A stretch of 64,000 nt of DNA from Lytechinus pictus (GCF_037042905.1 NC_087261.1:12660217-12724216); one strand, 5' to 3'. Counted from the stretch's first letter, positions 36,621 through 48,989 are shown. The notes: generated by a model not told the origin, from the letters alone. Numbers and translations are program-made.

Positions 36621-37849
36621 TAAATTAAAAGATGACAAAATGGCAAACAATAGCGGGAAATGAAGGTAGAATGTAATTAGTCAAGAGCTAAATTAGAAAA
36701 CAAAGAAAAGGAACAAGAAAAAAAATAACACGACCGGGCTGCTGATGATTGAAATTAAAGAGCGGGAAGAAAGATGGACTGCATACAACATTGTGCTATA
36801 AGTTCTCTAAATTTTATGCAAATAAGCTACCGGGGCTTTGCCCCAGACCCCACAAAGTAGGGGCTCTTCATTTATAATCTTCAAATGGCTCTATAACGCC
36901 CCAGTTCAATCACGTTCAATCACTGCCATACAGGCGGGGGGGGGGGGGGGTCGTGGTTCCACACCCAAGAGGATATAAAAGAATTTTTATAGGAGACAAC
37001 GTACATGACGTATAATGAAATGAATAAAAACAAGGAAATGTGTTATTTGCTGATAATAATGGAAAAATCTATCACATAATTAGATTTTAATTTCAATAGG
37101 CAATTTTTTCCAGCTCGCTTTGCACACTGGCGACTTTTTACAAATTTTTCCCACATTTCTATGTTTTGCCCCCTCAAAATATTTGGTTCATTACGCAACT
37201 GGGTTGAATAAATGTGTTGTGTAAAAGCTATATTATGCCCGCGATTTGATTAAAATTGGGGAAATCTGCAAGGTTTAAATGGCTTTGATATCAAGAAGTT
37301 CCTGGGGCTCTGCCCTGGACCCCAAACGCACAGCACTGCGTATGGAAGGGTTGGGCCATGGCCCCAAAAAGTTCTACAGCCAAGAACAAAAAAAGGAGGA
37401 ATTACCTCCTTTTTTGTTGGAAAAGTATTGTAGGATATGATTTTAATTACTGAATATGTTAAAAAATAGCTCAAAGTTAGATTCTCATGAAAAGTTGATT
37501 TTTTTTTCGCTTGCTTTGCTCGCTCAGGACTTATATATATAAAGCAGCCTTTTGGCACATGTTCTATACTGCGCTCCTCGTTGTTTTTTTGTTTTTTACT
37601 CTTCACGCTACTGCCGCAAAGAATCCTCTTCACAGTGGCGTACAGACCACCGTGACAAAAAAGGAATCTAAAGAGAGAAGAATTAAATAAATTTATTATC
37701 TGGATATCATGTCAAAATCTATCACAAAATTGGATTTTTGTATTAAAAAGGTATAAAAAAAATTGCTCGCTCTCTTCGCTCGCTTGCAACTTTTTTTAAA
37801 GGTAAGTTCTGGCCTTCTCAAAATAGTCGCCTTTCTACACCATTACGCC

Positions 37850-38680
37850 TATTCATACCATGATATGACCGGGAAATTTTTGGCTCTTGCCCCCCCCCCC
37901 CCCCCCTGGCCACCGAACCCTGTTACGCCGCTGTAAAAATGCTGTGCATCATCATCATCTACCTACACACCCAAATTTTTAAAAAATCTATTGAATATTT
38001 CATAAGATATCTTTAAGGAGCTGTGATCTTTGACCTGCATACTCCGAATTCGAACTTAGCCTGTATTGGTATCATCTACCTACACACTCAAATATGTTTA
38101 AATATGTAGAATATTTTATAAGTAATCATGCGGAAACTAAATTGCATATTTAATGAGCCGTGGCCTTTGACCTGCCGACTACGAATTCGAACTTGACCTG
38201 TATTTTGGTGTCGTCTACCTACACACTCAAATTCGTTTAAATATGTAGAATATTTCATAAGTAATCATGCGGAAACTAAATTGCATATTTAATGAGCCGT
38301 GACCTTTGACCTGCCGACTCCGAACTTAGCCTGTATATGGTGTCATCTACCTACACACCCTAATTTTTATAAATCTGTTGAATATTTCATAAGTCATCAT
38401 GCGGAAACCAACTCGGATATTTCATGAGCTGTGACCTTGGACCTGCAGACTCCGAATTCAAAGTTAGCCTGTACTATGGTGTCATGTACCTACACACCAA
38501 TTTTTTTTAAAATCAATATATATAAATCGAAATATATTTCGATTTATTGCGCGGAAACCAATTGGGGGGGCGGGCGAATCAACGGACAGGGGCAACGCTT
38601 AATGCCCCCTCCGGACTTTGTCTGCGGGGGCATAATTACCGAGGAGCTGCATTTGAAGCGAGCCTGAATCAAGGCTGTGA
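37850..38680 (-). repeat. Single copy of the higher-order unit, right arm
   Basis: Inverted counterpart of one left-arm unit with its adjoining subunits. No further copies follow toward 38.8 kb. Confidence 0.88.
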
Positions 38681-39009
38681 AATCTATTAGCGCCACCATC
38701 AGGCTTCCTTTTATTTGCGTAAAAAGAAGAGACACGCAAAGTCACTTTCTAGTCCAAACTCCAAAGTAATCAAATTTGCTTTTTTTTAAATATGATTTTG
38801 ATTTAGGCCTAATTAAAAATATACTATTGACTTTTTGTATTATGGCTACTCACCGCAAAGCGCCCCGGTGAGTAGCGAGGAGTTTCGGCAAATATTAATT
38901 CTGTATTGTAATGAAGCGATGTTTGCCAACTTCACAGAAATCCAGGGCCAAATGCAGTTCGGTGTACGAGGTTAGTACTATAGATCTATACATGTACTGT
39001 AGCAACTAT

Positions 39010-39283
39010 TTCGCTCTAACCACGGGCCGTGTGGTCCAGTGGTTAGAGCATTGGACTCATAATCGCAAGGTTGTGAGTTCGAATCCCAACTCTGCCATTG
39101 TCTCCACTTTGATAAAAAGGCCCAAGAGTGATATCTGTCGTCTATAACATCAGCCACTATGACTGATAAACCTAGACGTAAAATGTTTCACAGGTAATTG
39201 GTTACAAACCAGCTTGGCGTTTACCAGCAAAAATGCTGTCCTGCCGAGTTCCTACGGGAGTTACCACAGACAGAAACAGACAG
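39010..39283 (+). mobile_element. tRNA-derived SINE (Met-like head) with 6-bp target duplication
   Basis: The head GTGGTCCAGTGGTTAGAGC, CTCATAA anticodon loop (CAT) and GAGTTCGAATCCC B box mark a tRNA-derived SINE with weak stems. It is flanked by AACTAT at 39004-39009 and 39284-39289. The left arm carries the unoccupied site at 16675-16690, so insertion followed the inverted duplication. Confidence 0.85.
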
Positions 39284-40234
39284 AACTATATGTAGCCACT
39301 AACCTCGAAGTTGAACTAGTAATGAGTGGGGCCAGGGCTAAGGCTACCACAACTATACTAGTACAGCAGGCGATGGTTCGTGTAAGCTCCACTACACTTC
39401 ACTACTGCTAACCTCTGCTTCACCTATAGGCTATAGTGGAGTGTTTAATGGCTGGCTATACGAACCATTGCCTGAGTTTTTTTAGGCCTAGTCACTCAAG
39501 GGTTCATTACATGCCGCCGCGCACAGAAAAATCAAGCAATAGAAGTTGTGTGTTGTGGACACCAGAAGTGGGATCACAGCACGCGTGACCCACTAGTTAG
39601 AAATCCATTGCCAAACGTGGTTAATGGTGCGAGGTTAGTATACTAATACTAACCTCGCAATACGCGTGAGTCACTGAGTGGAGTAGCCTAACGTTAGAGT
39701 TTCATACGGCATGTACCATGTGTACGGCCAGGCATCAATAACTTTTGTTGTCATCCAATTTCAATGAAATTTCAGCATTTTGCTCGGAATGAATTTTACA
39801 TTATTTATTAAGATCAAGGCCTAAATATCTTCAACCTGTATAATTCATAACCATTTTACTTTTTAGGTGTGCAGAAAAGACCAACCCCCCCCCCAATGGT
39901 CTGCTGACTACAGTACATAAACTTAAATACACGGGACTAGTAGTATGGTTACAAAGCTTTTTGCAAATGCAAGTTGTTTGGTAACGACTAACGAATTCCC
40001 TTTTTTTTTTCAACGTAATTTTGAAGTCGAAAACATAGCTGAACTTACGAATGCAATGTCCGTCCACATCCTACCGATTAGAGCAGTTGTATGCAGCTCA
40101 TGTAGGCATGAATAACGTGAAATCTAAGCTAATAAGTTCACCAACATGCCAGTCTGAGCTGTGAAAAAGTGTGATCGATCGTCCCGGAGCGAAAACAGCT
40201 TGAGCAAGGTGCAGCCAATCAGCGACCTTCTTAT

Positions 40235-40450
40235 GTCCCCTTCGAGACAGAGGAGACGAAATGATTTTATGTCAAAAAGACTCAAAACACAAAATCATTT
40301 CGTCGACGAAATTTTTTTTTGACACAAAATCATTTCGTCGACGAAATTTTTTTGTGTTTTGACACAAAATCATTTCGTCGACGAAATTTTTTTGTGTTTT
40401 GACACAAAATCATTTCGTCAACGAAATTTTTTTGTGGTTTGACACAAAAT
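40235..40450 (-). repeat. 40-bp minisatellite, right arm tip
   Basis: Reverse-complement counterpart of the left-arm minisatellite, with the same palindromic core and slightly different spacing between units. Confidence 0.85.
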
Positions 40451-40958
40451 GATTTCGTCGACGGAATAGATTTTCGCATCGCAACGAAATAAATTTTGTG
40501 GACGCAATTACATTTAGTCTCGATGAAAATTGATTTTGTGTGACAAAAAATAATTTAATCGTATACGAAATAAAACTGCGTCATGACGAAATGATTTTCA
40601 TATGAACAAAAACACATTTTGTGTACGGAATTGCGTGAATTGGACGGAATTTACCATCGGACATTTGGTGCGCCATTTCGTTTGATAAAAATTCATTTCG
40701 TATGGCACGCCAAATAAACTTTGTGGACGCAATTACATTTCGTCTAGACGAAATTGATTTCGTGCATTTCGTCGAGACGAAATTGATTTTGTGTGACAAA
40801 AAATAAATTTTGTGTACGAAATAAAAAAGCGTCATGACGAAATGATTTTCGTCTGAATAAAAACACATTTTGTGTACGGAATGCCGTGATTTGGACGGAA
40901 TTCACTGGCGGACACTTGGCGCCCCATAGTAATTTTCGTTGGTGTGGCTCAGACTTAC

Positions 40959-41055
40959 CATAGAATGGTTGCACATTTGGAAACTCCTGCTTCCATAGTT
41001 GGTGCTTCTTCTCCACATCCTTCAGATCTAACACAAAGTAAGGGTCTTCGTCATC
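40959..41055 (-). CDS. ODC1: Ornithine decarboxylase, coding exon 2
   Basis: This 97-nt exon encodes DDEDPYFVLDLKDVEKK and ends in NVQPFY, matching the family segment in which a (D)DPFYVADLGDV-like strand leads to TPFYAVKC. The acceptor is TTTCAG and the donor GTAAGT. It enters in phase 0 and leaves in phase 1, with the alanine of FYAVKC split across the intron. The downstream intron is about 28.9 kb and contains a giant palindrome whose right arm stops only about 24 nt beyond the donor hexamer. Conserved residues and both splice sites look intact. Confidence 0.9.
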
Positions 41056-42039
41056 CTGAAATCAAACAGAAAGATCATTTATGGAACATTGCAGATGTCT
41101 AGAAAGAGGAATTGAGAGAGAGGGGGAGAGAGAGAGAGAGAGAGGGAGAGGGGGGGTGGGGGGAAGAGGGGAGTGGGGGAAGCTAAAATCTTAGAGATTT
41201 GAGGGGGGTGTCAATGAATGCGTGGTCTTTGTTCACATCATTCAGGGCCTATCAAGTGGTAAGTACTAATTGGAAAAGTGGGGTGGGGGGGGGGGGTAGA
41301 AAGAGTCATGCAAGGAGGGCAGATTTAGTCCCGCTCCGACCAAAAGCGCGAAAGTATGATGTCAAAAATCAGCAAGAAACAAAAGACATTCCATTTTATT
41401 CCCGAATGTATATTTTGGTAAGAAGACTATTATTATTTTAGAAGGAGAACCGGGGCAGGGAAAGGACGCTAGGCCAATAGGAAAGACATTACTATTATCA
41501 TTATTATCATTATTTCCTGCGTGAAGCGCAAGAAAAAGAAAAGGCGCCCCGCTTTGGTCTTTATTCCTTTATTATAGAGAAGATGGAGAAAATGCCTTCC
41601 CTATTCCACACTGATTTTCTTTTCCAATCGCTTTTCCTCATGTTTGTTCTTTTATTTGGGGGAAGTGAAATGTTCGCATGGCAACGCAGATGAAAATAGT
41701 CTAGTGCTAAACGATAATAAAATCGAATTGATGAGACAGATGCTCAGCTAAGGTTCGACATCCAAAATAGCATTAAATTGAACATTGGTTGGAGTTTCTT
41801 CATGAGCAATTGAAGAACCTGAAATGAGAGAGCATGCAATGAATAACCACGATCAATCGTTTTTAAGTCAGCTTAATGCTATATAACCTTCAACTTCAAC
41901 ATAATTATTCTGATACATCTATATTAAAAAGTCCGAATATACTGCCTTTGGATCCCGGATCGGGTTCAAATCACTTTTGTCACGGGACTTGGCCATGGAG
42001 GATCAGTATGTTGTTACTGTGTGTGCACAGGATTGTCAG

Positions 42040-42236
42040 TGGTCATCAGTCTCCTCATTTGCATACCGATCAGGATGTGCATAAACTGTTTTGTGAAATT
42101 AAGCAAAACTTTAAAATGTCTTTCTTATTTTACATCCGATTTTGATGAAGTTGTTAGTGTTATGCTTGTTGGATTTTTCTTTTTTTTATTCATTAAATCA
42201 TTTTTTTTTATTGGGATATGGACTTGTCCTTTAAAC
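42040..42236. mobile_element. TTAA-type MITE, family 3, half element
   Basis: Only one half remains, ending GGACTTGTCCTTTAA. It lies in ODC intron 1 upstream of exon 2. Confidence 0.65.
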
Positions 42237-42388
42237 AATGCACTATCCGAACGAAGGGAACAAGAACAATCATTATGAGAGGCTTGCTTGGTGTCGAAAA
42301 TGGCATCAGTGGTATATTAAAGAAAGCCTATTTATTATTGTAAAATAATTACCAAAAAAAAAACACGCACATAAAAAAATGGGATTAC

Positions 42389-42517
42389 CTCTCTGGATAC
42401 ATGAACATTGTCCCCATTTATCACATCCTTCATGTATTTAACAATCTTATCATCATTTCTGGCATCCAGTGATCCTTCCTCTTGCAATGTCCGCCCAGCC
42501 GAGATGTTTAATCCCAT
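42389..42517 (-). CDS. ODC1: Ornithine decarboxylase, coding exon 1
   Basis: This is the N-terminal coding exon of ornithine decarboxylase, the cytosolic PLP enzyme that converts ornithine to putrescine, the first step of polyamine synthesis. It encodes 43 residues from MGLNISAGRT to NVHVSRE. The N-terminus is the least conserved part of the family, so the assignment rests on the next three exons joining in frame. The exon ends at GAG before a GTAATC donor (phase 0). Just upstream of the ATG lies a CTTCAG acceptor-like sequence at about 42519-42524, so a non-coding 5' exon further right is likely. I chose this ATG because it is the first in frame after that acceptor. Confidence 0.7.
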
Positions 42518-42559
42518 AACTGAAGATTATTTAACGAAATAATCAACCCCAAAGTGTCA

Positions 42560-44640
42560 CCGAGGGCACACCCCTGCTTGTAACTTCTCCTACCATTCCC
42601 GGAAAAGTTTGAGTGGCGTCGAAATAGAGTTTTGTCGTTTTCTTCTTCAAACAATCCTCGCGCACGGTTGAAGAGGTTATTCCAAAGTCACAGTGCTGTG
42701 CTTCAGAATACACTAGGCGTTTTTTGTACGGCCTGCCGACTGACTGAATCACTCGAGTTGAACTCGCTGTGGCATGCAAATGTATTTTTTAGAGGAGGCA
42801 TTCGCAATTCGTGTTGCCGGCGTTTCCACTCTTGTTTGAAAAAAAATCTAAATCTTGCGAAAATATGGCACTCTTACGGCCGCGCAGTCTGTTCTTATGT
42901 AAACTGGCCAGGCTCGAATCCCCGATGACATAAAAACATAGGATATACCAGCGGAAAGATAAAAACCGGATCGTAAATTTGAATTGACATAAATGAGGAC
43001 GAGGCGAGGGTAAGGTATCCATGTCGCAATTAACCCTGTTAATTGATTAAAAATTGACATGCCCATTAATCCTTCATGTCTAGTAGACAGTTGGAAATAC
43101 CGTCACCTATTTCCGTCAAATTATTATGGGTAGATGACGTCTACTGAGAGGATTACAGGAAACGAACAAATCATACAATTTGTATAAGTTGTAAAATTAC
43201 CTTGCAATAGTTCTTACCAATGGTGCAGTGAAGTACAAAAATTAGGGGGCAGAAAAGGGCGTAATTTGTTCTTAACAGTGGCAGTTTAGAGATTAGGAAG
43301 GCCCAGAAAACTCCGTATCGGCCGGTGGCGGATCCAGAGGGGGGAGGGGGGAGGGGTGCACATCCGGAACGTGCTCCCCCTCCCCTTGAGAGCAGAAACC
43401 CTGGATCCGTCACACCGAAACAATAATATATGTTCAGTTTTGTAGATGAGCGCGTGGAACCTACATGGGAAAATAGTCATTAGATATGATTTTGATATAC
43501 GTAAATCACTATAGCTGTCCTGAAGTTTACGAAAAACATCAACTTTATACCACTGCCCACGACCAGCAAATCTCATAAACATAATAAATTAAATTTTATT
43601 CGGGCATAAATTTTTGTAGAAGAAGAGGGCTGTCTGTATAGTTAGTGTAAAATTGAAATATTCCATTGATAAAAGCATGGAGCTACTACAGAAAAGGAAG
43701 CACTCTCATATACTCTTACAACATATTTTATCATGAGCAATTTTTTATTTAGTTTGATAAAAACAGTTATATGCAAAATAAAGGCGATAATGTAAATGGG
43801 TCAATCACACACTATTATACAATAAATGTTTTTTTTATATATGATGTAGGAAATATTCAAATGTTTTTCTCAATGTGTTTGAAGAACATATGTCATTATC
43901 ATTATTGTAACCTATAATTGCGATCAAATTGCATGTTTTACGTTCAGCCGTTTGTTCAAATGATCTTGTTAATGTTGATATGACCTTCGAAAATACAAAC
44001 CTTCCAACTGCTGATTATAAACAAATCCCCATTCAAAGGCATATTCATCGAGAGTTGGTGTTTGCGAATTTTTACCCTATTCTCAGAATACATGTGTCTC
44101 CATTTGTATCTTGATTAAATCATTTGATATACTTACTGAACATTTAAAAACTTCGTGGATCTTGTACCATGAACGTAAATTGAATTAGATTTAAGTAAAG
44201 TAAAGGAATATAAAGTAAAGTATAACGTGAGATAAGGATGAAGACAAGTGGGTATTTTCTCAAATGGCATGGACAGTGCGACATGGAAGTATAACAACGT
44301 AAAGTTTTTTTTGCAGGAGTTTCTGCATTTTATTCATAAATCAATAACAAATAAAAAAAATTGATAAAATGACAATGACATAAATTAGTACATATTTGCA
44401 TGACAATCTAAAAGTAAAATAATGTATAAGACTAAAAACTACATAAATGAAGCGTGTAAAATAGTAAGGTGGGTAAAAATGCAGGGCCAGCTATAAGCAG
44501 GTAATTGCTTGAAACAATAGCAGCCATGAGGGAGGGCAACATGGGAACCGTAATAGGTTATAAATATAATTCGATAAAATGATGTCACGAAATAGAAAGT
44601 ATGAACGTTTAGATATTTAGTGGGAAGAGTAAAGTAAATA
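42560..44640. other. Region upstream of ODC coding exon 1
   Basis: Expected to hold the ODC 5' exon and promoter, but no TATA box or clear 5' exon can be fixed. The GGATCC-type MITE at 43320-43420 is the only clear element. Confidence 0.45.
43320..43420. mobile_element. Short hAT-like hairpin MITE
   Basis: GTGGCGGATCCAG at the left and CTGGATCCGTCAC at the right enclose G-rich and C-rich runs. Same family as about 60348-60520. Confidence 0.6.
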
Positions 44641-45110
44641 AAATTAAAAATAGTGTATTAAAGTAAAGTGACTCAGAGTAAAAAGAAAAATGAGAAGAAG
44701 TGAAGTGATTTGAAAAGGGAATTCAGACAGGTGGTATTTTTTTTGTTGAATAATAATCATGGATTGTTAATCACCGACATGACTGAAGTAAAGCAAAGCC
44801 AAGTAAAATTATGTAAAGTTAAGTAAATCAGAGTAAAGTTGAGTGAAGCTGTGAAGTGAAGTTATGTGAAGTTAGATGAAGTGAAATGAAGTAAAGTAAA
44901 GTAAAGTGAATCTAACTGAAGCGAAGTGAAGAAAGTAAAGTGAAGTAAGATAAAGCGACGTAAAATAAAACTGAAGTAAAGCCAAGTGAGGTGACGTGAA
45001 GTAAGGTTGAGGTAAGTGAAGTTAAGTAAAAGTCCAGTAAAAGTAAAAATAAGTGAAGCATAGTGAAGTGAACTGAGCATGGCGAATTGAAGTTAGTGAT
45101 TTGAAGTAAC
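44640..45110 (+). repeat. Degenerate AAGTGAAGTA-type minisatellite
   Basis: Irregular five-base steps (AAGTA, AAGTG, AAGTT) run for several hundred bases, densest at 44800-45080, with no open frame of interest. Confidence 0.85.
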
Positions 45111-45819
45111 ATACTTTAATATTAATCAAAATGAAGTGTGTATAAATAAAGAAGTGTAAAGGAAAGTACAAGGTATAGAAATGCGGTTAATTGGAGTGAA
45201 CTAAAGTGTAGTGAAGCGAATTGCAGTGAACTTAAATGAGAGTGAAGTAGTCTGCAAGAACAGACTCATATATGACACTTTAACCAATAACCGGTCTAGA
45301 GTAAAGACTAGAACCCGAAGACTCTGTATGTGTATAGAGTACATAGTTAATCTAGAACACAGTTAATCTAGTCTCCCTACTTCAGACTCTGCACTGTGCG
45401 TATTGTGAAAGACAAGGGTCTGTGCATGCAGATTAGAAGTGATGAGGAGTAAAGTTAGGAGTAAAGAAAGTGACACAAAGTCAGTAAACATGGTAAATTA
45501 AATCAATCTAATGTGAAGAAAAGTAAAATGGAGTGAAATGACGAGAAGGAAGGTGCAATAAAGCAAGTAACATCAAAATGTAAAGTAAAATAAAATAAAT
45601 AAAAGTGCAGTTTGAATAATCAGAAATGAAGAAAATTTCTAATACGAACCACTGTTATCAAGTTGCTTATCAATGTCGACGTCATCGAAGGAAAACAACG
45701 GTATGTAAAAAAAAAGAACAGAGAGGGCAAATAAATTCCAGCCTCTTCTCCAAAGCATGCCTTGTAAATGATTTCATGTGGTGTTCATGGTGTTCGATAC
45801 ATTTCTATTCCCCTACCTG

Positions 45820-45935
45820 CAGTGGCGGACCGTGACCCATGCAGAGGAGACAAAGCATTGGAGGGGCACAGCATTGTTTACAAATAGTGCCCCTCCAATG
45901 CTTTGTCTCCTCCGGGTCAGGGTCCGCCACTCCCC
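45820..45935. mobile_element. Hairpin MITE with near-perfect 45-bp arms
   Basis: CAGTGGCGGACCGTGACCC and GGAGACAAAGCATTGGAGGG on the left are mirrored on the right by CCCTCCAATGCTTTGTCTCC and GGGTCAGGGTCCGCCACT. The loop is about 20 nt. Confidence 0.82.
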
Positions 45936-46825
45936 CCTTTCATGCCTTTTTTACCTGCATTATCCTTAGTTATAGAGATTTAAACCATTCTGGATGTCTG
46001 CCGGTATATGTACCCGGATCTATCACAAGTATCTCAACTTTGCCATCTTTTGTTTTTCATAGTATACATTGCAATACCAACGTTGATACCCAGATGGACT
46101 GACACATTTGATGGAAAGCCTTTAAGTCATTTCCCCAGACTTTTTGTAACTTTCTGCTCAGATCCCTGATTTTTTTTTTACATTTTGTTAACGCAAGTCA
46201 ACTAAGTATTTTCCTTTTCTGCTTTATATGTTTACACGTGCATCTCTATAAGGGACCCTTTGTAAAACAGCGTTGGTATGTTATCATTGCTGAGTAGGGC
46301 AATCCCTCCGTCTTTTTACTGATCATCTTTGTTATGGTCAATATATATATTTATCATTGTTATCATTTTTGATTGATGGAAAATAAAAACAATACATTAC
46401 AATGTCAGGAAGTGGAGTGGAATAGAAGCAGGCCAATTATTAATGTCAGGATTTGGATAAAAGCATGCTAAAACAATCCCGTATTGATGACTTGGCTAAA
46501 GACATGCAGTTATCATTATTGTACTCTGAAATGATATCTCAACAAGAAAAAGAGGGTATTGAAATGCTGAAAATGGCAATTTTTGAGAAATCAAGGCATT
46601 TTACTCCTGGATAGAATGGCACTTTGACACCCATCCAAACTTTCTTATTCTTTCTTTTCTTGTGCGCCTCGCAGGGGCGGAAATCTCTCCCAAAAGGTAG
46701 GGGGGACAAGGGGCTGGAAAATTTGAAAAGAAAAAAAAAAAAAAAGGGTTATCATCCCAAAAGTAAGGTCATCTCGTCCTAAAATACATGTTTTATTTCG
46801 TTTTTCAATGATGTATTTCTTACCA

Positions 46826-47029
46826 TCATAAAAGACCACAAATAGTAGATGACCTCACCCGTCTGCCAAGTTCATCCCACAGATGCTCAATGGGATTGAG
46901 GTCAGGAGAGCATGCACACCATGGGATGACGTCAATGTCCTGCTCCTGAAGGAAGTTGGTGATGAACCGTGCTGTGTGGGGTCTTGCATTGTCCTGTTGA
47001 AACACGTCCCCCCTGGGATTTCCGCCCAT
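46826..47029 (-). mobile_element. Tc1-like transposase fragment (DD34E)
   Basis: The minus-strand translation shows FQQDNARPHTAR, SPDLNPIEHLWDELGRRVR and no upstream domains. The second catalytic Asp (in QQDNARP) and the Glu (in NPIEHLW) are 34 residues apart, the Tc1 DD34E spacing. The fragment begins at a Met that is internal to the family and lacks the N-terminal helix-turn-helix and first Asp, so it is a relic. Confidence 0.88.
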
Positions 47030-48989
47030 GGCGCTTCGGAATAGAATGTTTCTAGATAGATGGCGCTATATAAATGCCTATTATTATTATTATCATTATT
47101 ATTCTGTGAAATTAGAAAGTAGAAAAAATACGTCCAAATTCGACTTCAAATTGTAAATTTTTGAAAGAGATGAGCAGCAAGTATGAGCTTTCCTCTTTTC
47201 AGAGCATTAATTAAAATGTTATTCAGAAAATAACCTTATACCTTACATTTTCCCAGTCCCTTTATCTTATTTTTGGTTCTTGGTCGTAGAACTTTTGGGG
47301 GCCAGGGCCCAAAACCATTCCATTTGTACGCCAGTGCCACGTATGTGGAGTCCGGGGCGGAGCCTCTCTCATTACCTCTCGAGATTCATTCAGCCATTAT
47401 CAAAACTTGCCGTTATTTTCAATGAAATCGCGGGTATATAATTACAAAACATATTACTTCAGAAAGGGCACAACATGGGAAATGAGGGGGGAAAGCGGCA
47501 CGAGCGAGCGAAGCGAACGAGAAAATCGTTGTTGTGAATTTTAAAAATATAATTACAGGGCATGTGTAGCCTTGCGCAATTCTTGGGCGGTAGGTCAGGA
47601 ACCTCTCAAAGTTTGATAATTTCCTGATTGGGAATGTTATTGCTTGAAATTTAGCAAGCTTTTATGGACTTTATACGCCATCCTATTCTTTCTTCACCTT
47701 CTTTATTTTCAAACCTCGGCAGCCCGAGTGTGTACCTAAATTCTTGTCTTTTTCATTTTCTTTTTTCTTCATAATTCAACTTTTCCCCTTTAGCTTTTTA
47801 GCCAATTTCATTCTACCTCATTTTCCAATTCTTTTTGCCTTTTTTCTATTTCCCGCCATAAAATCGAGTTCCAATTTGCCATCTCTTAATCTATGTCATC
47901 TATCTCACTCATTTATTAGTATTTTGGAACAATAATCTTTATCACCTGTTCTTTTCTTCATTTTCGTCCCCTTTCCTTCCGCTTTCCCCTTCTTTTTTTT
48001 GTTATGTCCTTCCTTTCCTCCCTTTTCCGACTTTACTCCTTTTCTACCAGTCATGTGTCTGCCTTTTCTTTACTTTTCCTTTCCCTCTTCACACAAGATT
48101 TCAACGAAGAATGAAAGCATTAATCATTTCGACAGTGTGTACAAATCATACACGCGCACGTGCCCTCCCACCCTCGCAAACACACATTATGATATTAAAA
48201 AAAAAAGACAATAAAAACATTGATTAGAATGATTCCGTCAGAATGATTCCATGTATGAAAATGTAAACTCATAAATCATTATTTTCTCCACCACACTTAT
48301 GGAGGATATGTACTGGGTTAATGGGATATGCTTTCGCTTCTCGACATCCAAGACACCGGAGCCATAGCTTTCACCATTTTCATTGGTTGTGTCGATACCG
48401 CCTTGGTGTTCGCCAGCCAATCAGCAGAGATCAAAGAAAGGAGACCTCCACCTTTATTTAGCCATTTCTCACAATCACGCATACAGCTAGGCGCCACATG
48501 TCAGAAGTTTGTCCAAAGACAAAAAGGCCAATCAGAATCCGTTGTGGAAAAACGATGCATTTTATTTCACTCTGCATGCTCTATAACTACATCAGCGAGC
48601 GGGCTTGGTAACTTCGGGACGAATTAAGTCGACGTTCTGTGCAGAACGTTTTTACAAAATACCTCTCCTTAAATCATCAGAAAGTTTTGCTCACGCGATG
48701 AACCTTTAGTCCTACTATAGCAAAATATTGCCAATCTCGCATATTTGTCTAAGCATTCAGTTGCCGCTAGATCTACAAAAATGGCAAGTATACTCTAAGA
48801 CCTACTCGGAGAATGTAGACATAATGCCTTCGTATGCCTTTCATACGAATTGATAAAGAGCGAAATGATATTCCTTTGATTTACAATGCTATCTATGTTT
48901 AAATTGTCACTTCCCACTCTATATTTTGGTGTTAATTGTTTCTGATGTTAGATATTTTGTATTTTGTATTTTTGATGTTGTTTGTTGTT

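Larger units (their letters stand above)
30320..40928 (-). repeat. Giant inverted repeat, right arm
   Basis: This is the inverted partner of the left arm. The inner edge near 30320-30520 pairs with 26340-26520, and the outer edge at 40928 pairs with 14813. It contains a single copy of the tandem array, plus about 2 kb at 35.4-37.4 kb for which I find no left-arm equivalent. It also carries private insertions of a TTAA-type MITE, a SINE and a further TTAA element near 31.27-31.88 kb. Confidence 0.9.
12012..40958 (-). other. ODC intron 2 (28.9 kb) holding the giant palindrome
   Basis: This is the interval between the exon 2 donor and the exon 3 acceptor. It is dominated by two inverted arms, with a foldback/SINE/LINE cluster at 12035-14105 and a tRNA-derived SINE near 14574-14740. 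The only protein-like sequence inside is transposon-derived or THAP-derived and broken. It is far longer than introns 1 (about 1.3 kb) and 3 (about 3.3 kb) of the same gene. Confidence 0.85.

Noticed and set aside
39025-39097. Candidate tRNA-Met gene
   Set aside because: Anticodon and T stems have mismatches and the sequence heads a SINE with a target duplication.
40581-41034. Extended ODC exon 2 reading past its donor
   Set aside because: The frame continues into palindrome-tip repeats. GTAAGT at 40953-40958 and the phase match to FYAVKC fix the exon end.
48328-48627. 99-codon frame upstream of the lectin gene
   Set aside because: Non-repetitive, but without recognisable domain, splice partners or signal peptide; kept as unassigned sequence.
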